In this document: in pieces, positions 13,740 to 21,331 of the stretch
How positions within the stretch are numbered: position 1 is the stretch's first letter
How the letters are laid out: every line of letters starts with the position of its first letter
IMG/VR virus record: IMGVR_UViG_3300050821_002231
Coordinates: 38,897-102,896 of that record
Source of the DNA: a virus
Length of the DNA stretch: 64,000 bases
Strand: one strand, 5' to 3'
Program-made: the position numbers and the translations under genes
The notes under the pieces: model-generated
Databases searched by the model: none
Told to the model about the DNA's origin: nothing
The model's input: only the letters and a program-made list of their open reading frames with translations

Positions 13740-14323
13740 ACATCGCATCGGTAGGCCCGATTGAAAAACTCACCCGGCAAGATGCTGAGGCGCCGGAGTA
13801 CACACGGCATGTCTGGTACGACGTAGAAAACGGGCGACTGGTCGTAACGAACGGACACGCGCTCGTGATTGCGGCAGTGGAACCTGAAGACGAAGACGTT
13901 ACTGGAGTTCTCAGCGTTGAGGCGATTCAGTACGCCAGATGGCTTGTACGCAGACATTACTCGTCCTACTTCAAGTGTGTAGCGAAAGAGTATGAATTTG
14001 ACGATGGCACGCGAATGCCGCGACCCCAAGGCGAGTTTCCGGATTATGCGGCAATCGTGCCTGAGATTGCAGGACCGCCGACCCTGACCTTTAATCCTGA
14101 ACTGCTGGCACAGATTGTCGCCGCGTTTCCGAAGCAGGAGATTGGAAAGAAAGGGACGAATCCAGGCTCGATCAGTCTGTGGGTTACGCCGTCAGAAGAT
14201 CCAATGAAGCCAAGCCCGATTGTTTGCAAGGCGCATTATGACGGTGGCCTTGCAGTATTGATGCCGGTCAGTGGCATGGACTCGGCGAGATGGAATACCG
14301 AACTCCCGAGAGGGCGAAAATAG
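13736..14323 (+). CDS. Beta-clamp-like protein
   Basis: 195 residues from ATG 13736. VENGRLVVTNGHALVIAAVE resembles the conserved strand-turn of DnaN-type sliding clamps (xATDGHRL). Further strands, and VEAIQYARWL and PELLAQIVAAF helices, follow the clamp rhythm. It is shorter than bacterial DnaN (about 370), as with other phage clamp-like proteins. With the AAA+ protein at 6671 it could form a replication clamp system. Assignment rests on pattern only. Confidence 0.5.
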   Translation: MNIASVGPIEKLTRQDAEAPEYTRHVWYDVENGRLVVTNGHALVIAAVEPEDEDVTGVLSVEAIQYARWLVRRHYSSYFKCVAKEYEFDDGTRMPRPQGEFPDYAAIVPEIAGPPTLTFNPELLAQIVAAFPKQEIGKKGTNPGSISLWVTPSEDPMKPSPIVCKAHYDGGLAVLMPVSGMDSARWNTELPRGRK

Positions 14324-14324
14324 T

Positions 14325-14486
14325 TTGGGCCGACTTGCACACATTGACGCGATTATAAAGCGAACGGAAGACCGCAAGCTCCTGAAGCTTTTGAATCGCA
14401 TATGGTGGAGCGAGTACTTCAAGAATCACCGAAAGGATGAAAGCAATGCAAGAACCTCCTCCACTACCACAGCAGTTGGACGATGA
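14325..14486 (+). CDS. Small hypothetical protein
   Basis: 53 residues from a TTG at 14325, directly after the previous stop. Helical and basic (HIDAIIKRTEDRKLLKLLNRIWW). It overlaps the next gene by 41 nt. Confidence 0.4.
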   Translation: MGRLAHIDAIIKRTEDRKLLKLLNRIWWSEYFKNHRKDESNARTSSTTTAVGR

Positions 14487-14592
14487 CGAAATTGAGATGC
14501 TGTATCTGCGCGGCGAGTTAGTCCGCGGCGAGAAATCGGGAACCAGAGTCATTCGCAACCTATTCTGGTCGGCACATCCCGCTGGTCGTTGA
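14446..14592 (+). CDS. Small hypothetical protein
   Basis: 48 residues, MQEPPPLPQQLDDDEIEMLYLRGEL..., with a proline-rich start and an acidic helix. GAAAGGATGAAAGC supplies a ribosome site. The following gap 14593-14671 is AT-rich with no other gene seen. Confidence 0.5.
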   Translation: MQEPPPLPQQLDDDEIEMLYLRGELVRGEKSGTRVIRNLFWSAHPAGR

Positions 14593-14671
14593 AAACGTTA
14601 GAGGCGCACAAAAATATATCGGTCCAGCTAAGGCAAATTTTGGTTCATATTTTTTATTTGGCGATGTCGGG

Positions 14672-15001
14672 ATGGTAGGCAAGCGCGTAGTGGCGGGAGT
14701 GCCGAGGTTTGGAGTGAGCGTGCAGCCGATGCGATATGGCGGAGCGAAGGCACCACCGGGGAATGCGTGGCGCGAGAACGGATGCAACGCGGAAAATCGC
14801 ATAGTGCCGTCGAAAGTGAACGGCGTGAAGCAGGAAGGCATCTCAGGCCCGCGCAACAACGGCAAAGGCGATAAATGGTTTCAGGACGGTGCGGCGCGTC
14901 ACGGCTCCAAGTCCAACTCTCGCAAGGCTGCTTCTGCGGAGATCGCGAGAATTCCGTTTGCGCTGGCGAACTACATCGCCAGAGCTTTCAAGTCAGAGTA
15001 A
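14672..15001 (+). CDS. Glycine/asparagine-rich basic protein
   Basis: 109 residues, positively charged, with low-complexity GPRNNGKGDKWFQDGAARHGSKSNSRK, likely disordered and nucleic-acid binding. It precedes repeat P4. Not recognised. Confidence 0.45.
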   Translation: MVGKRVVAGVPRFGVSVQPMRYGGAKAPPGNAWRENGCNAENRIVPSKVNGVKQEGISGPRNNGKGDKWFQDGAARHGSKSNSRKAASAEIARIPFALANYIARAFKSE

Positions 15002-15007
15002 TCCGCT

Positions 15008-15032
15008 AATCCTTCTACCGGGTGGAAGGATT
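15008..15032 (+). repeat. Dispersed 25-bp near-palindrome, copy P4
   Basis: TTCTACCGGGTGGAA core (15013-15027) with the fullest outer arms: AATCC on the left and GGATT on the right, one mismatch in the palindrome. Located just after the 14672 gene stop. Confidence 0.8.
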
Positions 15033-15233
15033 CGGTTGTCCAGAAATGCACACCCACAACTTATTTCTTGACATCCACAGATTCATGTAAGAGACTCACT
15101 TCCAGAGCATTAAGTCACATGCTCTTGTCCGGTTTGTAATCGGCGCGCCCTACTAAAGGGGCTTACCCTGGCGATAAGTGGGTGCTTCACAAGTAGTCAC
15201 TCCTGCTGTCTAAAATACAATCGCTCTCATCAT
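15033..15233 (+). other. Intergenic region with hairpin, possible small RNA
   Basis: No gene seen in 200 bases. It holds a TTGACA at 15068-15073 without a convincing -10 box. It also holds a 7-bp hairpin AGAGCAT/ATGCTCT (15104-15125, 8-nt loop) and GC-rich stretches, and ends in the terminator at 15234. A transcript between these points would be a roughly 150-nt small RNA. Confidence 0.35.
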
Positions 15234-15262
15234 CCCGCCCAAGATTGGCGGGTTTTGTTTTG
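15234..15262 (+). terminator. Rho-independent terminator
   Basis: CCCGCC (15234-15239) and GGCGGG (15247-15252) pair around a 7-nt loop, followed by TTTTGTTTTG. It overlaps the start of an open frame, which argues for the later start at 15290 for the next gene. Confidence 0.85.
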
Positions 15263-15289
15263 TGGAAGGTACGACGCACGTCCGCTCAC

Positions 15290-15652
15290 ATGCGAAAAGA
15301 AAACATCCGCCTCTTGGCTGAAAACGGCAAGTTCATCGGCTGGACCGATGACGACGATGCCCGCTCCAAGAAACAGTCGGGCTACTGGCAAGAGTTCTAC
15401 CATCCCCGTACCGGCAATTTCTACGCCCTCCAGAAGATCAAATTCCTCCCAAAACCAAGTGATCATTCCAGCCCATGTGGGATAACTGCATCCGAATCGC
15501 TTGGCAATGTCGGGATATGGGATGGCCTTTCTCCAGAGGAAGGCGGAACGATTCCGACCGGGAAACTCCGCGCGGATAAGATGAAGCTACGAATGTGGCC
15601 TTTAGAGGGTGACGACAAAGCAGTGCGTGTTTCATGTTTAGCGCGAACCTAG
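15290..15652 (+). CDS. Hypothetical protein
   Basis: 120 residues from ATG 15290 (MRKENIRLLAENGKFIGWTDDDD). The upstream extension of the frame crosses the terminator and is rejected. Aromatic YWQEFYHPRTGNFYALQKI in the middle; no family recognised. Confidence 0.5.
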   Translation: MRKENIRLLAENGKFIGWTDDDDARSKKQSGYWQEFYHPRTGNFYALQKIKFLPKPSDHSSPCGITASESLGNVGIWDGLSPEEGGTIPTGKLRADKMKLRMWPLEGDDKAVRVSCLART

Positions 15653-15669
15653 AAAACAGAAAGGAAATT

Positions 15670-16236
15670 ATGCAAGCGAATCGTAGAGACGTCGTGAAAT
15701 ACGTGGCGACGATACTCGGAGGACTCGCAGTTTCCGGCAGCACGCTTTTCTTGACCGCATGTGGCAATGTGGCCGCAGACATCATCACAGCATTTCAATC
15801 CGTGCTGACCATTCTCCAAGGTGCCGGCGTCGTGCCGGGTGGAGAGATCGTCGCAGCTGTATCAACTGCACTGTCGGCGGTACTCACCGAAGTGACGGCG
15901 TACGCACAGGCACCAGCAGCGGATAAGGCCACGGTCGGCTTGAAACTCGCAACGCTGATTCAGGAGGCGCAAGCGCAACTCCAGACATTTTGGAATGGCC
16001 TGAATCTCACTGGCGTTGTCGCAGTTGTGGTCAAAGGCGTGGTGTCCGTGATTCTGAGCACGCTTGCCGGATTCCTGCCAACGTTGCCCGTCCCGGCCAC
16101 TGAGAGCGAGATAGTGAAGAAGGCGACGCGGTTGCCGAACATGGTGACCTACGTTCCGCAGAAGTTGACCGCGAAGCAGTTCCGTGCGGCAGTCAACAAG
16201 TTGATGGTGGACAATAAATATCCGAAAGTGTTTTAG
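15670..16236 (+). CDS. Putative lipoprotein with twin-arginine-like signal
   Basis: 188 residues. The N-terminus has NRRDVVKY followed by a hydrophobic stretch and LTACGN, a lipobox with Cys at about residue 31. The mature part has amphipathic/hydrophobic helices (VVAVVVKGVVSVILSTLAG). The RR plus lipobox resembles Tat-exported lipoproteins. Phage lipoproteins often act in superinfection exclusion or as spanins; its role here is not shown. Confidence 0.7.
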   Translation: MQANRRDVVKYVATILGGLAVSGSTLFLTACGNVAADIITAFQSVLTILQGAGVVPGGEIVAAVSTALSAVLTEVTAYAQAPAADKATVGLKLATLIQEAQAQLQTFWNGLNLTGVVAVVVKGVVSVILSTLAGFLPTLPVPATESEIVKKATRLPNMVTYVPQKLTAKQFRAAVNKLMVDNKYPKVF

Positions 16237-16345
16237 AACGGCACGCCGAATAAAAATCCTATACTGTGGAGGCGCGGATACTGCCAGAGCGGGTTGGGCC
16301 TGCGTCGCTATGGTTGTGGCGCGGGCCTTTCCTTAAAGTAAACGA

Positions 16346-16603
16346 ATGAAGAAATGCACGGCACTGCTGATTCTCGCACTTAGTATCACGGCTTCAGCGG
16401 TGAACCAAAAGTCGTTGCTGCTAGGCATTGGAATCGGCTTGGGCATGTCGGCCTATCAGGGAACGCGAAGCAAGGTATTATTGCCAACCGCGCATTTTAT
16501 TCAGCGCACGGTGCGACCGATACCGCAGGACAAGATCGAAAAAGCAAAGAGAAAGGCGGCGAAGGCGGCGCGGAAGAGGGTTGGTACGCCAGTAGCCGAG
16601 TGA
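16346..16603 (+). CDS. Small exported basic protein
   Basis: 85 residues. [21 protein letters not shown] is a Sec signal peptide. A glycine-rich hydrophobic segment ([16 protein letters not shown]) and a very basic tail ([18 protein letters not shown]) follow. The upstream gap 16237-16345 has a GGCCTGCG/CGCGGGCC hairpin near 16297-16330 that may attenuate transcription. Confidence 0.6.
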   Translation: MKKCTALLILALSITASAVNQKSLLLGIGIGLGMSAYQGTRSKVLLPTAHFIQRTVRPIPQDKIEKAKRKAAKAARKRVGTPVAE

Positions 16604-16833
16604 AAGCGGAACACATGGAAGGTACGCGCGTCACAGGAATAGTAGCGTGGTTCTCGTCGGTGAAAGGTTTTGGCTTCATCAAACCAGAAACCGGCAGAGA
16701 TGTATTTGTCCATTTCTCGGCGATTCAGATGGACGGCTACAAGGAACTCAAAGAGAATGATCCAGTCGAGTTCGAGATAACAGACGGTCCCAAGGGTAAG
16801 CAAGCTGCGAACGTGAGACGGCTGGAAGATTGA
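16600..16833 (+). CDS. Cold-shock domain protein
   Basis: 77 residues with the cold-shock OB fold: [18 protein letters not shown] contains RNP1-like KGFGFI, and DVFVHFSAI is RNP2-like. [15 protein letters not shown] ends the domain. It binds single-stranded RNA or DNA and usually melts RNA structure, which is notable in a genome with many structured leaders. Start is GTG 16600 (GTGA overlap) or ATG 16615. Confidence 0.95.
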   Translation: MKAEHMEGTRVTGIVAWFSSVKGFGFIKPETGRDVFVHFSAIQMDGYKELKENDPVEFEITDGPKGKQAANVRRLED

Positions 16834-16849
16834 TTTGGAAAGGCACGGC

Positions 16850-17104
16850 ATGACAAAGCTTGCGTTGATCTTGGTGATAGCCTGCGGCATTGTCTTAGGG
16901 CAGTTGGGTTTGGAAGTGCTGGGACTGCTGTTCAAGTTGGCCGGCAGGGCCTACGGATGGATTGTCGCGATAGCGGCAAAGAAGATGCTGGCAGCTCGGC
17001 AAGCGCAGTACGAAGCGCAGCAAGTCGCGCTAACTCGACAACGTCCACCCTTGGTGACAGAAACTGGAGGCAGAATCAGTGAAAATCACGACACAACATC
17101 TTGA
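16850..17104 (+). CDS. Small membrane protein with long tail
   Basis: 84 residues, two hydrophobic stretches (LALILVIACGIVLGQLGLEVLGLLF) then a charged QAQYEAQQ helix. It overlaps the next gene by about 26 nt. Unknown role. Confidence 0.55.
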   Translation: MTKLALILVIACGIVLGQLGLEVLGLLFKLAGRAYGWIVAIAAKKMLAARQAQYEAQQVALTRQRPPLVTETGGRISENHDTTS

Positions 17105-17363
17105 AGCAGTAAAGGGCTTCCTGGCGAAACAGAGCGAACAACTTGCAGCGCAGACAAAGGCTGCGAAGGCCGCAGAGGAAACCAGAGCGAAGCTTGACGG
17201 CGAAGTTCGATTGCTGCAAGGGGCGTATGATGTATGTGCGGCCGCGTTTGCGAGCGATGCGGAACTGAGCCCAGCGCAGATCGCGGATCAACCGCAAGCG
17301 GTACAGCAGGCGTTAGGAGTGGCAAAGCCTGGGCCGGCGGTCGTGGCAAAGGAATCAGTCTAG
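17079..17363 (+). CDS. Small coiled-coil protein
   Basis: 94 residues from GTG 17079. It is alanine/glutamine/lysine-rich and helical (KQSEQLAAQTKAAKAAEETRAKLDGEVRLLQGAYD). No family recognised. Confidence 0.55.
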   Translation: MKITTQHLEAVKGFLAKQSEQLAAQTKAAKAAEETRAKLDGEVRLLQGAYDVCAAAFASDAELSPAQIADQPQAVQQALGVAKPGPAVVAKESV

Positions 17364-17377
17364 AAGGATCCAGCGGA

Positions 17378-17415
17378 TAGCGGTACCGCTAGAAATTTCT
17401 GCCGAAGCTAGCGGT
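17378..17415 (+). promoter_or_regulatory. Competing hairpins upstream of 17434
   Basis: TAGCGGTACCGCTA (17378-17391) is a perfect palindrome. Its right half, ACCGCTAG (17385-17392), can instead pair perfectly with CTAGCGGT (17408-17415). The two pairings exclude each other and lie 20 nt before the next start codon. Confidence 0.45.
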
Positions 17416-17433
17416 CTCGGCGGGACAGCAAAT

Positions 17434-17682
17434 ATGAAAGTACGAGCTAAGTTTTTCGTGAATGCAATCGAGATGTATTCGGCCCCGGCTGATAGTGGCA
17501 GCGTGAAACTGCTAGCCACAAATCAGAAGGACGGCGATAACACGGATTGGTCGAAGTGGACGCCCAGCGGGTCTGTCCAGATGATGATTACCAATCCAAC
17601 CGCGTTTGAGTTCTTCAAGGACGCGATGAAGGGCAATAAGCCGATCTACCTTGACTTCCAGTTGGTCGAGGCATCGGAGTAA
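17434..17682 (+). CDS. Hypothetical protein
   Basis: 82 residues with a regular beta pattern (KVRAKFFVNAIEMYSAP... SVQMMITNPTAFEFFKD) of a kind seen in other phage proteins of unknown function. It ends immediately before repeat P5. Confidence 0.65.
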   Translation: MKVRAKFFVNAIEMYSAPADSGSVKLLATNQKDGDNTDWSKWTPSGSVQMMITNPTAFEFFKDAMKGNKPIYLDFQLVEASE

Positions 17683-17705
17683 TCCTTCCACCCGGTAGAA
17701 GGATT
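17681..17705 (+). repeat. Dispersed 25-bp near-palindrome, copy P5
   Basis: AATCCTTCCACCC (17681-17693) then GGTAGAAGGATT: palindromic over 12+1+12 positions except one base. It overlaps the stop codon of the 17434 gene. Confidence 0.8.
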
Positions 17706-17712
17706 CGATTCG

Positions 17713-17790
17713 CGCTACAGTGGCACCGTAGCGGAAGAGGGGCTTGTAGGATCGAACAAGCGGAACACTTTTTCGAGACGGTAGCCCCTC
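17713..17790 (+). promoter_or_regulatory. Structured leader of 17813
   Basis: Two hairpins in sequence: CGCTAC/GTAGCG (17713-17718/17728-17733), and GAGGGGCT/AGCCCCTC (17737-17744/17783-17790) with a 38-nt loop containing a T-run. It lies between P5 and the gene at 17813. Probably an RNA element; function unknown. Confidence 0.45.
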
Positions 17791-17812
17791 ATAAAATCAG
17801 AAGAATAAAGAC

Positions 17813-18046
17813 ATGACTGACGGATTCTCGGCTGAGCAAATCGAAAAAGACATTGAGTACTACTGGGCAAATTATCAGATCCAGCCGCGCTGGGCCGCTA
17901 TTGGTATCCAAGGCAGAGACGCCCTGATTGCAAAGCACGGATTTAAGGAGGAAGATTTCCAGCGATTCGGCAACTTGTATTTTCTGGGGACACCGGATGC
18001 GAACGCCATCATGGACGCAGAGAGTGAGCAAGGAGAGCTGCTATGA
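17813..18046 (+). CDS. Hypothetical protein
   Basis: 77 residues, acidic and mostly helical, from MTDGFSAEQIEKDIEYYWANYQ. The stop overlaps the next ATG (18043). Unknown. Confidence 0.6.
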   Translation: MTDGFSAEQIEKDIEYYWANYQIQPRWAAIGIQGRDALIAKHGFKEEDFQRFGNLYFLGTPDANAIMDAESEQGELL

Positions 18047-18213
18047 GTGCAGACAACACAGCCAACGGACCATGCTCGATGCCAGCCAAGAAACCACAAG
18101 ACTCTGGAGTTAGGGTACTGCCAAAGCAGCCAACTACGGGTGCTGCGACGCCAGCGCAACCGAACGTGAGTTCGGCTCAGCCGATGGGAATGCCGAAGGC
18201 GGATGTAGGCTAG
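18043..18213 (+). CDS. Small proline-rich disordered protein
   Basis: 56 residues of low complexity (KKPQDSG, PKQPTTGAATPAQPN), coupled to the previous gene by an ATGA overlap. Possibly a linker or minor protein. Confidence 0.45.
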   Translation: MSADNTANGPCSMPAKKPQDSGVRVLPKQPTTGAATPAQPNVSSAQPMGMPKADVG

Positions 18214-18215
18214 GC

Positions 18216-18500
18216 ATGGAGCCTGTAAGTCCGGTACTGCCGATGTCGAGTGAACTAGATCAAGTCTACAAAGCCCAAGACGGCTCGGACCTCTACACCC
18301 CACTGCCAGCTTTTCGCACGGATAAGGCAGTCATAAGCCGCTGGCGATTGACGGATGAGGAGCGGCAGCATATTGCGAACGGCGGCGATTTGTTTGTGTG
18401 CATTTTGAATTACGGCCAGCCAATTTGGCCGATCATGCCCATAGCGGCATCGCCTGAGCAGGCGATAGAGACATTGTTGCAGGTTGAGGAACACGTATGA
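18216..18500 (+). CDS. Hypothetical protein
   Basis: 94 residues. TDEERQHIANGGDLFVCILNYGQPIWPIMPIAASPEQA resembles a short domain recurrent in phage genomes next to packaging genes. Not recognised by name. Confidence 0.65.
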   Translation: MEPVSPVLPMSSELDQVYKAQDGSDLYTPLPAFRTDKAVISRWRLTDEERQHIANGGDLFVCILNYGQPIWPIMPIAASPEQAIETLLQVEEHV

Positions 18501-18757
18501 GAAAGCCGTTGTTCAGGCCAATCTTCATCTCGTGGCTGGCGATTCCGGTAACGCCGAAGACTCGTTCTCAGAAGTTCCGCGCATGGCTGGAGAAGTGGCT
18601 TCCGGTAAGATTCGGACCCAGAACATGGGACTACCCATGCGGCGGAATCATCGGGCCGAGCGAATATGTTGCTGGAGGCTGGACGGGATGTCAGGTGTAC
18701 ATGTCGGAAGATAACCGCATCACTTTTCGGCAACTTGAAAGCGAAGAAACGGCGTAA
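18497..18757 (+). CDS. Hypothetical protein
   Basis: 86 residues, basic, tryptophan-rich (FRAWLEKWLPVRFGPRTWDYPCGG), translationally coupled (ATGA) to 18216. It lies immediately upstream of the small terminase. Confidence 0.6.
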   Translation: MRKPLFRPIFISWLAIPVTPKTRSQKFRAWLEKWLPVRFGPRTWDYPCGGIIGPSEYVAGGWTGCQVYMSEDNRITFRQLESEETA

Positions 18758-18762
18758 GTCCA

Positions 18763-19269
18763 ATGGCTACAGTACGAAAGACGGAAGTCACTGGTATCAG
18801 TGGCGAAAACAGTGAAGAAAAGCCAGCGAAAAAGAAACGCGGTGAGAATCTTGTTCCCTACCATTTCAAGCCAGGCGAGAGCGGCAATCCTTCAGGGCGT
18901 CCGAAGGGGACAACGGCGAAGGAAATGTTGCGGCGCCAGATCAACCGAGTTGTGGTCGATTTGCAGGGGAAGCCAAGTAAGGATGGCATCGTTCGCGGTG
19001 ACTTGCTATCAAACACGGTAGTGACCCGAGCGATTGCCGGGGACATGCGGGCAGCGGCCATTGTCTACCAGTACGATCAAGACCGTCCCATATCGTTTGA
19101 GCAGCGAGAGGTTCCGCCAGTAGCGGGAACCGAAGTGAACGTGACAGTGAATGCCCAAGCAATTGCGACCGCGCAAGTTGAAAGCAGAAAAGACCCAAGA
19201 GAACTCGTCCGGCTCCTTGATGAGTATTACGGACTCGCCCGTAGAGACGACGTCAGACTCAGTGGTTGA
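18763..19269 (+). CDS. terS: Terminase small subunit-like protein
   Basis: 168 residues. The N-terminal motif FKPGESGNPSGRPKGTTAKE (DUF5681-type, FKPGxSGNPxGRPKG) is common in proteins next to large terminases. It is followed by helices and an extended C-terminus. The position directly before the large subunit supports a DNA-recognition role in packaging. Its 3' end overlaps the large-subunit frame. Confidence 0.7.
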   Translation: MATVRKTEVTGISGENSEEKPAKKKRGENLVPYHFKPGESGNPSGRPKGTTAKEMLRRQINRVVVDLQGKPSKDGIVRGDLLSNTVVTRAIAGDMRAAAIVYQYDQDRPISFEQREVPPVAGTEVNVTVNAQAIATAQVESRKDPRELVRLLDEYYGLARRDDVRLSG

Positions 19270-20800
19270 GGTACTACCGCCAGAAGTTCCTAAGAATCCG
19301 CTACGGCTCTATAAGTATCAAGCGGACTGGATTAACGATCAGTCGCAGCTAACCATTGCGACGAAGGCGCGGCGGATTGGGTTCTCGTTTGCGGCCGGAT
19401 TTAAGGGCATACGCAAATGCCTGCTAAAGAAGCAAGACTTCATCGTTCTCAGCGCGGGTGAACGCCAGTCGATCGAATTCATCAGTAAGTGCGTCGCTCC
19501 ACACCTACGAGCGATTGGAGCAATCGCCGAATATCACGATACATTTTTCCCCGGTTCCTCGATTTTAGAGAAGCGCGTCATTCTGGGGAACGGTTCACGC
19601 GTCATCGCGCTGCCTGCGAATCCAGAGACAGCACGAAGTTACGGCGGGGATGTACTGCTGGACGAGTTTGCGTTTCATCTTGATGCACGGAAGATTTACG
19701 AAGCAATCGCGCCGTCAATTACCCTTGGATACGAACTGGCGATTATTTCGACGCCGAACGGTCAGCAGGGGCCGTATTACGAATTAGCCAAGGAAGCGGG
19801 TCTGACCGGCGAAGAGCCGAAGAGTAAACGATTCTCGCCGCACAGTTGCAACATCTTTCAGGCGATTGAACAAGGTTTCTCGGATCGCTTCGGCAGGCTG
19901 CTGGTCGCAGAGGAAGTCCGAGCGACATGTCTCGACGAAGAGATGTGGTTGCAAGAATTCTGCTGTCAGTTCCTTTCGATTCTTTCGCAGTGGATTCCGT
20001 ACGAGTTATACAAAGCGAATGAATCGGCCTCGGCATCGAGCGGGGAGCCCGATCCAGAATATTCGAACATGTACGCGGGTTGGGATATCGCCCGCAATAA
20101 AGATTTGTCCGTTGTCTGGTTCATGAATCAGGTTGGCGACGTGAGCGTGACTCGCGGACTCTGGGAGATGCGGAACATTCCCACGCCAGAGCAAGTACGG
20201 CGGATCGTTGCGATGATGCCGCGGATTCGTCGGCTCTGTATCGATAAGTCGGGGATGGGCCTCCCCATCTTCGAGCAGCTAGAAGAGAAGTTCGGAGCGA
20301 GTCGAGTGGAGGGAGTGCAGTTTACGCTCCAGGCAAAAGAGGCGCTGGCAACGCACGGCAAGCGCCGGATGGAAGAAACGAAAGTCCGTATTCCTGAAGG
20401 GCAAGACACGATCCGGTATTCATTCGCTTCCATTAAGAAAACTACGACAGCGACCGGGCAGGCACGCTTCGATGCCGAGCACGATGAGAAGTACGGTCAT
20501 GGCGATCATTTTTGGTCGTTCTGTCTTGCAGAGAGCGCGGGCCACAATCCAGGCGACAGCTTCATGCGCTGGTTGCAAACGAAGTCAGACGACGCAAAGC
20601 GGCTGGCACCTCCGCCGAACCCGCAAGACTTGGGCGGCGGAATAATTCTTGGCTCTGCGATGGTAGCAGTGCCAGCGGTAGTGCCGGGAACGGTTACGGT
20701 TAATGAGGCTGAGACGGTACCGAGCGAAGCGCCACGGGAGCAAGTGAAACCCTTTACCGATCCTTATGGCCTCTTGAAAAGAGCGGCGCGGAGCAAGTGA
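19220..20800 (+). CDS. terL: Terminase large subunit
   Basis: 526 residues from ATG 19220. N-terminal packaging ATPase: adenine motif YKYQADW, variant Walker A KARRIGFS (about residues 49-56) and Walker B VLLDEFAF, then a coupling motif IISTPNG. C-terminal RNase H-like nuclease with acidic residues in GWDIARNKD, CIDKSGMG and the GHGDHFWS region. It cuts concatemeric DNA and drives it into the prohead. The start is uncertain: an upstream ATG at 19151 lies deep in terS and GTG 19262 is also possible. Confidence 0.93.
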   Translation: MSITDSPVETTSDSVVEVLPPEVPKNPLRLYKYQADWINDQSQLTIATKARRIGFSFAAGFKGIRKCLLKKQDFIVLSAGERQSIEFISKCVAPHLRAIGAIAEYHDTFFPGSSILEKRVILGNGSRVIALPANPETARSYGGDVLLDEFAFHLDARKIYEAIAPSITLGYELAIISTPNGQQGPYYELAKEAGLTGEEPKSKRFSPHSCNIFQAIEQGFSDRFGRLLVAEEVRATCLDEEMWLQEFCCQFLSILSQWIPYELYKANESASASSGEPDPEYSNMYAGWDIARNKDLSVVWFMNQVGDVSVTRGLWEMRNIPTPEQVRRIVAMMPRIRRLCIDKSGMGLPIFEQLEEKFGASRVEGVQFTLQAKEALATHGKRRMEETKVRIPEGQDTIRYSFASIKKTTTATGQARFDAEHDEKYGHGDHFWSFCLAESAGHNPGDSFMRWLQTKSDDAKRLAPPPNPQDLGGGIILGSAMVAVPAVVPGTVTVNEAETVPSEAPREQVKPFTDPYGLLKRAARSK

Positions 20801-20804
20801 ATCA

Positions 20805-20963
20805 ATGGACCATTATCTTGCTAAGGCATTGATGAATGCCGACCAATCTACGGTGGCACTGTTCATTCAAACGGAGCGGTGGGTGCGGATGTCTTGGAGA
20901 TATTATCCGAACGCTGTAGTTAAAGAAGAGGCCATGAACCACATTTGGCTTGGAGCGAAATAA
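20805..20963 (+). CDS. Small hypothetical protein
   Basis: 52 residues beginning four bases after terL, ending in a TAATG overlap with the next gene. Aromatic, tryptophan-containing (TERWVRMSWRYYPNAVV). Unknown. Confidence 0.55.
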   Translation: MDHYLAKALMNADQSTVALFIQTERWVRMSWRYYPNAVVKEEAMNHIWLGAK

Positions 20964-21331
20964 TGTTGGGCACAAGTGATCAGCCACAACAGCATACAGC
21001 GAGCGAGATCAAGGCAGTTGAAGAGGCGAAGGCGCGAACGATGAGAATCTTGGGAGAAGAACCAGCAGTTCAAATCGAAACTAGAACATTGAGTGCTCAC
21101 GATTTCAGTTCACGCGTAACTACGGGCGATTCGGCGCTTATGTTTGGTACGAATCGGGCACAGACCGTTAAGACATTACGAGCTTTGGCAGACAGAATCG
21201 AGAAGGAAGAGGTCCATGTGTTTGGCGCACGAGTATCGTCCTTAGCCCCACGTGACGAATTTGTGACGTCCGTTCTTCGTTTAGTGCTCGCCGAGAAAGT
21301 AATGATCGGCAAGGAGAAAACAAATGTGTAA
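20963..21331 (+). CDS. Hypothetical helical protein
   Basis: 122 residues. The tail half (FGTNRAQTVKTLRALADRIEKEEVHVFGARVSSLAPRDEFVTSVLRLVLAEK) looks like a compact alpha/beta domain. It overlaps the start of the glycoside hydrolase by 8 nt. Unknown. Confidence 0.6.
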   Translation: MLGTSDQPQQHTASEIKAVEEAKARTMRILGEEPAVQIETRTLSAHDFSSRVTTGDSALMFGTNRAQTVKTLRALADRIEKEEVHVFGARVSSLAPRDEFVTSVLRLVLAEKVMIGKEKTNV

